Virus record (IMG/VR): IMGVR_UViG_3300012147_001040
Span: 1 to 64,000 of that record
Direction: 5' to 3' (one strand)
Length of the DNA: 64,000 nt
From: a virus
The notes beneath the pieces were generated by a model. The model was not told the DNA's origin, did no database searches, and saw only the letters and a list, made by a program, of their open reading frames with translations. The translations under genes were made by a program, and so were the position numbers. Positions 1 to 7,723 of this stretch are shown one piece after another. Numbering within the stretch: position 1 is the stretch's first letter; each line of letters begins with the position of its first letter.

Positions 1-676
1 CTAATTCCAGTAGTACCACGCCCCATAGCGAAATCAAGAACAGTGTCCCCTTCATTAGAATAACATTTAATTAAGTAATCCATAAGCTTAATTGGTTTTT
101 CTGTTTTATGCCCATTTTTTACTCTTGGATTTGATATCTCTATAACACTAGTGGCGTGTCTATATCCGTTATTAATAGTTGTATTATTTCTTTGTTTACC
201 ATAAGTCCCACTAAAAGATAGCGCTTTTCTTGTTATTTTATAAGGAGTACCTTTGGTTTTTTGTTCGTTATAAGTTCCTGGTTTATCATAAAATATTAAA
301 ATATTTTCGTGCATCCTTAAAGGTTGCCGCTTTATATTAAGCTGTCCTGACCCTATGGCTTTCTTCCAAATAATGTCATATTTATACCAATCAGGGTTAC
401 TTAATATCAACTGGCTTGTAAACGGTTGGGCTGAGGTTAGCACCACTAAACCTCTAGGTTTTAAAACCCTTTTAATATTTTCCCATAAAGGTTTAAATGG
501 AATAACGACATCCCATTTATTATTTGTTGTACAACTCAACCGTAAGGCGGGTCTGACAGCACTAAATCTACAGAATTATCAGGAATATTACTCATAACAT
601 CCAAACAATCCCCATAGATAAGTAACCCAGGACCAATACGCCTTACAGCTTCGTCTTTTTTTATCGAGTCAGACAA
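1..676 (-). pseudogene. DNA adenine/cytosine-N4 methyltransferase, frameshifted and cut by the window edge
   Basis: A TTG start at 676 sits 6 bases after an AGGAG. The first frame reads to the methyltransferase motif IV DPPYG, then hits TGA at 536-538. The next frame, from about 530, continues without a break with TTNNKWDVV, SAQPFTS and near the edge VLDFAMGRGTTG (SAM-binding motif I). Motif IV before motif I is the beta-class order of N6-adenine and N4-cytosine DNA methyltransferases. Removing the 8 bases at 531-538 would restore DPPYG-TTNNKWD, the usual family sequence. The protein would methylate DNA, perhaps to protect the phage from restriction. Promoter 711-738 lies just upstream. Whether the break is natural, recoded or a sequence error cannot be told here. 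The 3' end is outside the window. Confidence 0.85.
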
Positions 677-710
677 AGTAATCTCCTATCCCTTTTTTAA
701 CTTCATTAAT

Positions 711-738
711 AATATAATACTTTTTCCTAAGTTGTCAA
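711..738 (-). promoter_or_regulatory. Vegetative-type promoter (TTGACA-16-TATATT)
   Basis: On the minus strand TTGACA occupies 738-733 and TATATT 716-711, with a 16-base spacer. It overlaps the end of the YqeY-like gene and points at the methyltransferase gene that starts at 676. Confidence 0.85.
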
Positions 739-1167
739 GTAATTATTTTTACTACTAACGCAACGTTCCATAAGCACCAATCTAACTAAGTTCCCATCAG
801 CACTTCCTTTTAGCTCTGACATAATAAAACCCATTGCTTTTATAGGAGTAGCATAAGAATCAAAGTCAACATTATTAAATATCCAACTCTCTATTTCTTT
901 TTCTGTCATCATAGCAGGTATAAAACTTTTCAATATATTTAGGTATTCAGATTTAGATTCATCAACCCCTGAATACTCTAAAACAATGAGCTCTGATTTA
1001 ATTAACTTAGTAATAATACCATTAATGTCGTCTTTAGTTACTTCTTCCCCTTTCTTCTTATTTAACCTAGGAATTTCCCCTAAGATCATCCTCAATGTGT
1101 ATTTCTTATTAATATCTTTAGCCTTAGTAGCTTTTTTTAGCATCACCTTTAAATCTTTTTCTTTCAT
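727..1167 (-). CDS. YqeY/GatB-tail-like protein
   Basis: This 146-residue protein resembles the YqeY family, a helical domain related to the C-terminal tail of GatB. Seen: the N-terminal pattern of a short basic helix followed by TLRMILGEIPRL, the central stretch ESKSEYLNILKSFIPAMMTEKEI (typical YqeY: a leucine-rich helix, then a PxxM-TEEE-like turn) and a C-terminal GFIMSELKGSADGNLVRLV that matches the family's MG-xVMxxLK-xxxG-ADG segment. Length is right for the family. In bacteria the family is tied to tRNA-dependent amidotransfer, but the phage role is unknown. The gene has its own promoter (1204-1231) and stands alone between promoters. Confidence 0.7.
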   Translation of the reverse strand: MKEKDLKVMLKKATKAKDINKKYTLRMILGEIPRLNKKKGEEVTKDDINGIITKLIKSELIVLEYSGVDESKSEYLNILKSFIPAMMTEKEIESWIFNNVDFDSYATPIKAMGFIMSELKGSADGNLVRLVLMERCVSSKNNYLTT

Positions 1168-1203
1168 AATTATTCCTTTAGTATATATTTAAACTTTACA
1201 CAT

Positions 1204-1231
1204 AATATAATACATTTATTCAACTTGTCAA
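1204..1231 (-). promoter_or_regulatory. Vegetative-type promoter (TTGACA-16-TATATT)
   Basis: TTGACA at 1231-1226 and TATATT at 1209-1204 on the minus strand, 16-base spacer. It lies between the lipoprotein stop codon (1240) and the YqeY-like gene start (1167). Confidence 0.87.
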
Positions 1232-1239
1232 GTAATTAT

Positions 1240-1776
1240 TTAAGAATCTGGGGTTTCAGAAACTACTGAGTTATCATCCGTATTTACTGAGTTATCATCT
1301 ACTGCACTCGAATGATCGTCTATAATAGTTGAATTATCATCGGTGTATTCTGACTTATCAGTTGTACTATGGTCTGAATGATTAGAACTATCTGGATTAT
1401 AACTATCTTTATAAGTTGTGTCCCCACTACTAGCATTAATCACACGTTCTAAAGCCTTACCTCCCTCTCTAATACCAAACACAGTACCTACGGATGTAAT
1501 AGCTGTATTAACTGATTTCCAAGCTGGGTGTGGTGGAGGATTATAAGGAGCCAATCTAATAACCTTACGTTCAGGATACATTTTTATCCCTTCTATTCTC
1601 CCATCTTCCCCTATTTGAAGGTCAATTAACGGTTTTGGTTCTTGATTTATTTGAGTAAGCATGGCTTGTTGATACGCGGCATAATTCGGGTCTATTAATG
1701 CGGTATTTCTCGAAGTACATGATGGAAGTATAAATACAGATAATAAACAACCAATTAAAAAATAGTACCTTATCAT
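1240..1776 (-). CDS. Lipoprotein with acidic low-complexity tail
   Basis: This 178-residue protein starts with a basic MIRYY, a hydrophobic segment and the lipobox LPSC at about residues 17-20. It should therefore be exported and acylated at the cysteine, which suggests a cell envelope with lipoprotein processing. Residues 21-115 look globular with no family I recognise. From about residue 116 the chain is rich in Asp, Ser and Asn, with a repeated DDNSV-like heptad and no hydrophobic core. A role in lysis (outer-membrane spanin) or superinfection exclusion is possible, but no partner gene was recognised nearby. The start follows an AAAGGGGG ribosome site. Confidence 0.7.
   Translation of the reverse strand: MIRYYFLIGCLLSVFILPSCTSRNTALIDPNYAAYQQAMLTQINQEPKPLIDLQIGEDGRIEGIKMYPERKVIRLAPYNPPPHPAWKSVNTAITSVGTVFGIREGGKALERVINASSGDTTYKDSYNPDSSNHSDHSTTDKSEYTDDNSTIIDDHSSAVDDNSVNTDDNSVVSETPDS
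1265..1341 (-). repeat. Degenerate tandem repeat inside the lipoprotein gene
   Basis: The 14-base unit ACTGAGTTATCATC (plus-strand reading) occurs at 1265-1278 and 1286-1299, a 21-base period, with a degenerate third copy near 1328-1341. It encodes the DDNS heptads of the tail. Confidence 0.6.
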
Positions 1777-1812
1777 TTTATCACCCCCTTTCTTTTTGTA
1801 AGCTTTTAAATA

Positions 1813-2217
1813 CTAACTTATTTCTCCTTCATATTGTCCCTCCCCAAAATGGTTTTTGTTTTTAGATCTTCTATGTTTACCGTCCGGAACAGTAGTCCCA
1901 TCAGTATCTTCAGACGGTCTATTTCCTGAATCAGCCTCATGAAAATGTTCTTTATTTAAATCAGCGTGATTATTAGTCTCCGCTTGTCTAGAAAATTCCC
2001 TCTTACGTATAGAAGGGTCTGTCATTTCATCTATATCACGCGTAGTTTTATCTACTGGATTCACTTTAGTATTACAATTTCCTCCTACTACTTTTGTATA
2101 ATCATGTTGTTTTCGTTGAATACCTGTAGTGTGTTTTCTATTGCCACCAAAATCTCCATCACTAGAATCACTAGATGAATTATTAACTGGATTATCATTA
2201 GGACTTAAAAAATTCAT
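1813..2217 (-). CDS. Hydrophilic hypothetical protein
   Basis: A 134-residue protein starting MNFLSPNDNP, about 8 bases after an AAGGAG. It is almost entirely polar (Ser, Asp, Asn, Gly, Lys, His), has no hydrophobic segment and few aliphatic residues, so it is probably largely unstructured. I recognise no family. It sits between the uracil-DNA glycosylase gene upstream and the lipoprotein downstream with short spacers, so it is probably cotranscribed with both. A virion-packaged or scaffold-like role would fit the composition but nothing in the sequence shows it. Confidence 0.55.
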   Translation of the reverse strand: MNFLSPNDNPVNNSSSDSSDGDFGGNRKHTTGIQRKQHDYTKVVGGNCNTKVNPVDKTTRDIDEMTDPSIRKREFSRQAETNNHADLNKEHFHEADSGNRPSEDTDGTTVPDGKHRRSKNKNHFGEGQYEGEIS

Positions 2218-2229
2218 AGTATTACTCCT

Positions 2230-2811
2230 TTATTTTCGTTCTATTATTTCTTTACACCACGATAAATCATCAATAAATTTTTTATAAACTTTGTGCTTAA
2301 TTCCTCCCAATCTTACTAGATAAGATGGGTGATAAGTAACTACTATACTTATTTTCTCTGTGAATTTATATCGTTTGCCCCGCATAGAACTAAGAGAAGT
2401 AGAAGGTGTTTTATTTAATAGGGCTCTGCTTACGTCACCTCCAAGCGCTAGTATAATCATAGGCTCTATAGCATTTATTTGTTCTACTAAATAAGGAAAA
2501 CAATTATTTATCCATTCTTCTTCTAATTTAAAACCGGGTTGAATAAAGCATTTAATTAAGTTTGTTATATAAACATCCCGTAAGGATAATTCAGAATCAA
2601 TTAATGCTTTATCCAACAACTTACCCGATCTTCCTATAAAAGGTAATCCAGCTTTATTTGTTATTGTATTTTCATCAGCTCCAGGACACATACCACATAT
2701 CATTATCTTAGAATATGGATTTCCTTTAGCAAACACTAAGGATGCACGTGTTTTATATAAATCACATTTTTTACAAAATTTAATTTTTTCTTGTAGCTTG
2801 TTTAATTTCAT
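2230..2811 (-). CDS. Uracil-DNA glycosylase, family 4-like (Fe-S)
   Basis: This enzyme removes uracil from DNA. Seen in the 193 residues: an N-terminal CKKCDLYKTR, the catalytic block GMCPGADENTI followed by GLPFIGRSGKLLDKAL, the cysteines of NLIKCFI and NNCFPYL, and a C-terminal TYHPSYLVR. These match family 4 glycosylases, whose four cysteines hold a 4Fe-4S cluster; all four candidates are present. Length is typical. Within this phage it pairs with the dUTPase and dCMP deaminase, which keep uracil out of DNA. Neighbouring genes upstream and downstream are on the same strand with short gaps. Confidence 0.87.
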   Translation of the reverse strand: MKLNKLQEKIKFCKKCDLYKTRASLVFAKGNPYSKIMICGMCPGADENTITNKAGLPFIGRSGKLLDKALIDSELSLRDVYITNLIKCFIQPGFKLEEEWINNCFPYLVEQINAIEPMIILALGGDVSRALLNKTPSTSLSSMRGKRYKFTEKISIVVTYHPSYLVRLGGIKHKVYKKFIDDLSWCKEIIERK

Positions 2812-2834
2812 CTTACCCTACTTATAACAAATAA

Positions 2835-3383
2835 TTAAGAAAAGAATAACCCATAAAAAGGATTAACTAATTTTTCAGGTGTGCTCATATCCATCCAGCC
2901 TATTAAAACGCCTTTGTTTGAAACACATCGTTTGGCCGCGGCTACTAAATCCGCAATCATAGGCAATGTTTCATTAGTAATACGAGAATAACAATCAAGA
3001 AAAATAAAATCAAATTTTTGTTTAGTAGTGTATAGATAAGTAATATAGTTTTCCCTTACAGCGGTTAGCCTTTCATCATAAATTATACCATAATCTACTT
3101 GACTGTTTATAATATCTAAAGACTCTTCAACTACCGTTAATTTTTTCACCTTATTTAAAGATAGAATATATTTAGTAGCAACCCCGAGACCTAAACCTAG
3201 TACTAAACAATTACCAAAAGGCTTACTACTAATTTGCCATATATAGTCACTTAATTCTCGGTCGGAATAAATAAGTTGTTTATCTTGTTCCATGAATAAC
3301 TCGTTATTCATACTATAAACTTTAATATTACCGTGTTGTGACACTAAATCACCTTCTATGTAATGAAAACTACCTTGGTCCAT
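2835..3383 (-). CDS. Spermidine-synthase-like SAM-fold protein
   Basis: A 182-residue protein with a class I methyltransferase fold. Seen: the glycine-rich loop LVLGLGLGVATKYIL at about residues 60-75, an acidic residue ending the second strand (TVVEES), and FDFIFLDCYS where motif IV lies. The N-terminal EGDLVSQHGNIKVY and the overall order resemble the small spermidine-synthase-like proteins. The aminopropyl acceptor residues of true synthases are not evident, so the reaction is unknown. Its neighbours are the glycosylase and small hypothetical genes, which give no clue to substrate. Confidence 0.6.
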   Translation of the reverse strand: MDQGSFHYIEGDLVSQHGNIKVYSMNNELFMEQDKQLIYSDRELSDYIWQISSKPFGNCLVLGLGLGVATKYILSLNKVKKLTVVEESLDIINSQVDYGIIYDERLTAVRENYITYLYTTKQKFDFIFLDCYSRITNETLPMIADLVAAAKRCVSNKGVLIGWMDMSTPEKLVNPFYGLFFS

Positions 3384-3414
3384 AACGGTCTCCTACAAGT
3401 ATTAAATTATATTA

Positions 3415-3774
3415 TTAAGTGAATTTCATTTCTTTTAGTTTTAAATTATCTGCAAATGTAAAAACTATACGTAACTCAGCACCGTTAGTTAAATCCTCAT
3501 TATAAACTGTGTATGACTCATATACTTCTTTAATTGGATTAAAATATCTGGTGCCCATATTACATTCTTTTGCTACACTCAATAAGTTATCAAGGTACTC
3601 ATTAACTCGTTCCTTTACAGAGAGTTCCCATTGTTCCTCAGAAGTAAGTAAAGCCTCAGTTTCCACAATTTTTTCCTTTTTTTTAGGTGGTATTGTTTTA
3701 GCATAGGACTCTTTAATTACTTTTTTCTTAGTAATATTCTCAGTATTTGATTCTTTAGATGTAAGTTTTGTCAT
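3415..3774 (-). CDS. Hypothetical protein with basic N-terminus
   Basis: A 119-residue protein. The first 45 residues are Lys-, Thr- and Glu-rich with repeated KK pairs; the rest (EEQWELSVKERVNEYLDNLLSVAKEC onward) has a helix followed by probable strands ending RIVFTFADNLKLKEMKF. No family recognised. It follows the putative metallopeptidase gene by two bases, so the two are probably translated from one message. A DNA- or ribosome-contacting role is conceivable from the charge, but is inference. Confidence 0.55.
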   Translation of the reverse strand: MTKLTSKESNTENITKKKVIKESYAKTIPPKKKEKIVETEALLTSEEQWELSVKERVNEYLDNLLSVAKECNMGTRYFNPIKEVYESYTVYNEDLTNGAELRIVFTFADNLKLKEMKFT

Positions 3775-3776
3775 AA

Positions 3777-4271
3777 TTAATTTCCTTTATTGGTTTTATC
3801 CAGTAACTTTTTAGCTTTTTCTGTTTCTTGTTCTTGATCATACACATCTGTAGTCAAACGAACAAGTTTTCTAGCCCATTCCGGATCATCCTCATTTCTT
3901 TTTATTTCTTGATAAAAATCCTCAATTTCGTGCCCTACAATTTTAGCTTTGTCTTTTTCATCAATATAAATATGCTGCAATTCGTGAGAAATAATTCTTT
4001 GTTTGTCTTTTAAACTGGCTAAATCCCATGCCCTTTTATCTACAAATAAAATATAATCATATCCCTCTTCAGCAGTATTATCAGTAGTAAAAAATTTAAT
4101 TTTAGCAGAGGCTAGCTCAATACAAGCTAGTACCATAGCGCCACCGCTCACTTTTTTCTTTAAGTCATAAACTAGTTTAAATTTTAAATAATTATACTGA
4201 GGGAATCTTTCAGCTAGTATATAATAAAATACTTTCTCTAGATCTTCATCCGATGTTTGATATCTTAACAT
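3777..4271 (-). CDS. Putative phage metallopeptidase
   Basis: This 164-residue protein carries the zinc-peptidase motif HELQH (in RIISHELQHIYIDE, about residues 90-103) followed by HEIEDF about 13 residues later, which could supply the third zinc ligand. A preceding strand ending YDYILFVDKRAWD and the small size match the family of putative phage metallopeptidases of unknown substrate. The C-terminal third is charged and probably helical. Start ATG at 4271 follows AAAGG by 9 bases. Cytoplasmic, no signal peptide. Function may be cleavage of a host or phage protein; no target is evident. Confidence 0.65.
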   Translation of the reverse strand: MLRYQTSDEDLEKVFYYILAERFPQYNYLKFKLVYDLKKKVSGGAMVLACIELASAKIKFFTTDNTAEEGYDYILFVDKRAWDLASLKDKQRIISHELQHIYIDEKDKAKIVGHEIEDFYQEIKRNEDDPEWARKLVRLTTDVYDQEQETEKAKKLLDKTNKGN

Positions 4272-4284
4272 AATTTAATACCTT

Positions 4285-4509
4285 TTAATTATTACTTCGT
4301 TGATTAAAATGCTCCGCCAAATTTATCAAACTGTCTGGGGAAGCAGGACCAAATTGTTTATTATTATTTCTATTATTTTTTTTATTACTATTTTTATAAT
4401 GAGGATTTCCATTACTATCGTAACAAATTTTTACTGTTTTGCCATTTTTTAACTTTTTTATTACTATCTTTCCACCGTCTTTTGCACACTCACTAAAATT
4501 TTTAACCAT
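4285..4509 (-). CDS. Small basic Asn-rich protein
   Basis: A 74-residue protein starting MVKNFSECAKDGGKI after an AAGGAG. The N-terminal half looks like a short beta unit (GGKIVIKKLKNGKTVKICYD); the middle is an Asn/Lys-rich linker and the end is a short helix (PDSLINLAEHF). No family recognised with confidence. It lies between the PAS protein and metallopeptidase genes on the same strand, with 63 bases upstream that hold no recognised promoter. Confidence 0.5.
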   Translation of the reverse strand: MVKNFSECAKDGGKIVIKKLKNGKTVKICYDSNGNPHYKNSNKKNNRNNNKQFGPASPDSLINLAEHFNQRSNN

Positions 4510-4572
4510 TTAGTTCTCCTTAATTAATAATAAAATCTTTTCTTACTGTATAAATATGTTTACTAACAAACC

Positions 4573-6366
4573 TCAAGGAAAATCTATATGGGTTAACTTA
4601 TTTGCAACCTCAGGTTCTAACACCCAATAAATTTTAGCTGTATCCGAACTTCCTTTTAGTAATTGAACATTGCCAGTAACTAGTCCACGTTTAATGAGAT
4701 TAAGTATAGAATCAGCACTTTCTGTACAATTATTTGCAAATCCTAATACATTAGTACACTCACCAAATTCATTAAATATAGGTGTTTTTCTTACTCTTAA
4801 AATAAACCACTTTGAATTACCCTTTTTATGCTCAATGTATCCAGCTTCTATATAATCACAAGGACAGCCTTGATCAATGCAATGCTGATCAGTAATAATA
4901 CTTATGTCTTTAAATCCGTGTTCCCTGCCGTTCTTTTTAAACGATTGTAATAACTCTGAGGTAGTTTTACCAACCACTTCTTTACAAGTAGGACCACTTG
5001 TTGTTTTAATACCATAAAAATCTGTACAAAAACTAGAATCTATAAAGGCATATTCAAATTCCTCATTAGCACCGCGCTCTTTATCCCATATATATCCATC
5101 CACCGCCTCTGTTAAAAAATTAATTCTATTATAGGCACTAACCATTTTATTATAATACACTTCTCTATTTAATTTTTCATTCTTTAAATCAGTAATATCT
5201 CTTAAATGCTCAATTACTTTAACTACTTGACCTTCTTCGTTTAAAATAGGATAAGATCTACAGTCGTACCAACCTTCGAGCCTTTCAATATATCTTTCAA
5301 GTTTTTCTGGTTTCTTACTTATTTTACACTTAGCTGTTTGGCAGTCATCACAAGGAGCAGTACGACCTATTAACTCATAACACCTACGCTTAACTACAGT
5401 AGATTGGTCCTCACCAAACATAGCTAAACCGGCTTTATTATAGGCTAATATATTACTATGAGCATCTTGTACACCTATTACATCAGGTATAGCGTCTAAT
5501 ATTCCTTTTATTAGGGCACTTGTTTCATCGATTTCTTGTTGTATTAAAACACTCTTCGTAATATCTTGAACTGTACCTACGGATTTTATAGGGCAACCTT
5601 CTACAGTATATTCTGTTTCACACCATCCTACAACATACTTCAAGCGTCCATCAGGCATTGCCAATCTGTATGTAGTAATATAAGGGGTTTTATTGTCTAA
5701 AGAATTAATATAGGCATCAGATATTTTGTCCCGATCCTCATGATAAACTGATGTTACAAACATACTCCATAAATTTATAGAAGTGTCTTCTTCTACTTCA
5801 AATATTTTATACATTTCATCTGACCATATTAATTTACCGGGACATGCACCTTCTTTCCAAACATTATTTGGTGCAAGCAAAGACCAGCTACCTATCAAAG
5901 CCATTCTTTGTGATTCAGCTAGTAGATACGACATATCTTGAATTTTTGTATCCGCCTGTCTAATTTTAGTTATATCCTCAATAATAAACATATAACCAAT
6001 TGTTACATCTCTGTCATCCTTTATAGTAGACTTAGTCATATTAAACCATTTATTTATAGCTTGAATATAAAAGGAATCAAATGTATGTGGCTTGTTAATA
6101 GCAGGCTCAATTATTTCACACTCTTCAGTTATAATTTGATTATTATATAAACCACTTAATTTTTTATTTATGAGTTCTTTTTGGGGGATATCTAAAAAAG
6201 CTAAGAAGGGTTTATTAACAAATTTAATTTTACAAGAAGGATTAACAATGCAAATAAATTCCTTTACTGAATCGAATGCATATTTCCAGGAATCAGTCTG
6301 GTCTTTTAGATAACCATTAGTAGTTAGAGTTCTAGTTAGATCTCTAAGTTTATTTAATTCATCCAT
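4573..6366 (-). CDS. Multi-PAS-domain sensor-like protein without output domain
   Basis: A 597-residue cytoplasmic protein with four consecutive PAS/PAC units, at about residues 26-140, 155-275, 285-400 and 415-555. Each ends in the PAC-like pattern seen as IIEDITK, TVQDITK, LRDITDL and FANNCTE. The third PAS carries an insert with APCDDC-x-x-AKC, a cysteine arrangement I associate with PAS proteins of Desulfobacterota and relatives; the fourth has HCIDQGCPCDY. There is no histidine kinase, GGDEF, EAL or DNA-binding domain, only about 40 further residues. PAS domains bind ligands or cofactors and mediate dimerisation. The phage protein may sense host state or compete with a host PAS kinase; this is inference. 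A coiled-coil membrane protein gene lies 6 bases upstream. Confidence 0.8.
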   Translation of the reverse strand: MDELNKLRDLTRTLTTNGYLKDQTDSWKYAFDSVKEFICIVNPSCKIKFVNKPFLAFLDIPQKELINKKLSGLYNNQIITEECEIIEPAINKPHTFDSFYIQAINKWFNMTKSTIKDDRDVTIGYMFIIEDITKIRQADTKIQDMSYLLAESQRMALIGSWSLLAPNNVWKEGACPGKLIWSDEMYKIFEVEEDTSINLWSMFVTSVYHEDRDKISDAYINSLDNKTPYITTYRLAMPDGRLKYVVGWCETEYTVEGCPIKSVGTVQDITKSVLIQQEIDETSALIKGILDAIPDVIGVQDAHSNILAYNKAGLAMFGEDQSTVVKRRCYELIGRTAPCDDCQTAKCKISKKPEKLERYIERLEGWYDCRSYPILNEEGQVVKVIEHLRDITDLKNEKLNREVYYNKMVSAYNRINFLTEAVDGYIWDKERGANEEFEYAFIDSSFCTDFYGIKTTSGPTCKEVVGKTTSELLQSFKKNGREHGFKDISIITDQHCIDQGCPCDYIEAGYIEHKKGNSKWFILRVRKTPIFNEFGECTNVLGFANNCTESADSILNLIKRGLVTGNVQLLKGSSDTAKIYWVLEPEVANKLTHIDFP

Positions 6367-6372
6367 TTTTAT

Positions 6373-6864
6373 CTAAGCTCCTATCCAAGCTTTAATTGCA
6401 TCTTTAAAGACCATTAACACCCCCGTAGCCATTACTCCTAACAAAGAAGTTACACCTATAGTAATCATAGCTATATAAGCGGTCAATTTAGTGCCTATTG
6501 CCGTTTGATTAATCGATAATACATCCACTTTATTATCCAAACATTTAAAATCCTCTTTACAAAAAACATTTAATTGCCTTTCTACAGCCCTTATTATACA
6601 TTGTAACCTAGTTTCTAATTTTTCTAACTCTTTAGAACTAATAGCCGCATTAGCTTTCAAATCCAGTAAAAGATCTTCTTTAAGTTTTATAAGTTCTTGA
6701 TGGATTTTATCTCTGTCTTTTTGTGATTGTCTAGAAGTTTCAGCTATCTGCTCATGAAGCCTATTAAGGGTTTCAAATACATAAGAAAACCATTGTTTTT
6801 TCATAATCTCGGCTTCTTCTAAATGCATGTGCACAATTGGATCAGAGAAATGATCTTCCCTCAT
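6373..6864 (-). CDS. Coiled-coil protein with C-terminal membrane segment
   Basis: A 163-residue protein. Residues about 15-95 are strongly helical and charged (FETLNRLHEQIAETSRQ, KDRDKIHQELIKLKEDLLL, KELEKLETRLQ) and should form a coiled coil. Residues about 128-155 (YIAMITIGVTSLLGVMATGVL) are hydrophobic enough for one membrane span, followed by a short basic tail. This is the shape of XhlA-type holin-associated proteins, but also of many unrelated small membrane proteins. It directly precedes the PAS gene (6-base gap) and may anchor or signal with it, or take part in lysis. Confidence 0.55.
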   Translation of the reverse strand: MREDHFSDPIVHMHLEEAEIMKKQWFSYVFETLNRLHEQIAETSRQSQKDRDKIHQELIKLKEDLLLDLKANAAISSKELEKLETRLQCIIRAVERQLNVFCKEDFKCLDNKVDVLSINQTAIGTKLTAYIAMITIGVTSLLGVMATGVLMVFKDAIKAWIGA

Positions 6865-6880
6865 TACAGGTTATTTCCCC

Positions 6881-7081
6881 TTATGATTTGATTAACTTCT
6901 TACCACAACAGGGACAAAACGACATGGGTATACAGTATCTACTCACGTGAGTTATCCCGTCCTGGTCTTCTAGGTGTGTCCATTGAATATACCATTTATT
7001 AACGTCTGGATACCAATAAAAAACCTCACTATAGTTTCTAACATAAGACTCAAAAATCTCACAACAAAAAGCATGTTTCAT
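6881..7081 (-). CDS. Small zinc-ribbon-like protein
   Basis: A 66-residue protein with a typical C-terminal knuckle FCPCCGKKLIKS and two N-terminal cysteines (AFCCEIFE) that could complete a zinc site. The centre is aromatic-rich (FYWYPDVNKWYIQW). No wider family recognised. It lies between the structural-looking gene upstream and the coiled-coil gene downstream. Confidence 0.55.
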   Translation of the reverse strand: MKHAFCCEIFESYVRNYSEVFYWYPDVNKWYIQWTHLEDQDGITHVSRYCIPMSFCPCCGKKLIKS

Positions 7082-7103
7082 TTTTTTTTAATCCTTAATT
7101 ATA

Positions 7104-7643
7104 TTAATGTACACTTCCTCCACCAACATAAGGAGTAAAATCGTATTTGCCACCTAGAGAACGCCAACCTTCAGTAGGCCAATTCTTACCGGCAACCATA
7201 CCACTTATAGTAACATTAGTATCCATAACATCAAAGCCAGGAAGTTCCATAGTAGCTCCAGTAGTACCAGACCCGCTAACAGTAGTAGCTGACAAACCTA
7301 GTCTAAAAAACTGGTCATCTCTAACTCTATTTATTGTAGAGCCAACTATATAAGGATTATGATCAACATTGATCGCCCTACCACCAATATTTTGACCCAT
7401 CCCAGTATCCTCCGTAATAACATTGTGATCTAACAAGTTATCTTTTGATTCAAAATCAAGAACTGTTCTGGTATAATCCGCACCCATCCTATCTCCAACA
7501 TTTAATGCGCCAAAATTAGCAATCTTTGAATCGAAAGTACGCCTGATAGAAGTACTTGTATCGGTTCTAGCAACACCAGACGCCGTAAGTTCAACCTCAC
7601 TAACTCCTGTAGCATCTATTTGATAAAAATCATACTCACTCAT
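7104..7643 (-). CDS. Hypothetical protein, possibly virion-associated
   Basis: A 179-residue protein rich in Gly, Thr, Ser and Asp, poor in Lys, with predicted beta character throughout (VSEVELTASGVARTDTSTS; TVSGSGTTGATMELPG; YDFTPYVGGGSVH). Its composition is unlike the helical Lys/Glu-rich neighbours and more like a structural or decoration protein. No family recognised. The leader holds a 5-bp hairpin (7670-7684) and a good AAGGAG site. Start at 7643 is well supported by spacing. Confidence 0.55.
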   Translation of the reverse strand: MSEYDFYQIDATGVSEVELTASGVARTDTSTSIRRTFDSKIANFGALNVGDRMGADYTRTVLDFESKDNLLDHNVITEDTGMGQNIGGRAINVDHNPYIVGSTINRVRDDQFFRLGLSATTVSGSGTTGATMELPGFDVMDTNVTISGMVAGKNWPTEGWRSLGGKYDFTPYVGGGSVH

Positions 7644-7669
7644 AATATTTCTCCTTTATATTTTTTAAT

Positions 7670-7684
7670 GAGGGCTACTCCCTC
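7670..7684 (-). promoter_or_regulatory. Leader hairpin upstream of the 7643 gene
   Basis: GAGGG-AGTAG-CCCTC on the minus strand forms a perfect 5-bp stem with a 5-base loop about 26 bases before the start codon. No run of T follows on the minus strand, so it is not an intrinsic terminator for this direction. It may protect the 5' end of a transcript. Confidence 0.35.
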
Positions 7685-7723
7685 TATATATAGTATAGTA
7701 CATAAAACAATAAATCTCAGATT

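Noticed and set aside
355-597. Plus-strand open frames such as this 80-codon one and many others across the window
   Set aside because: They lie opposite clear minus-strand genes, lack ribosome sites and show no family pattern.
7670-7684. Intrinsic terminator
   Set aside because: The T-run is on the wrong side for minus-strand transcription, and no converging plus-strand gene exists.
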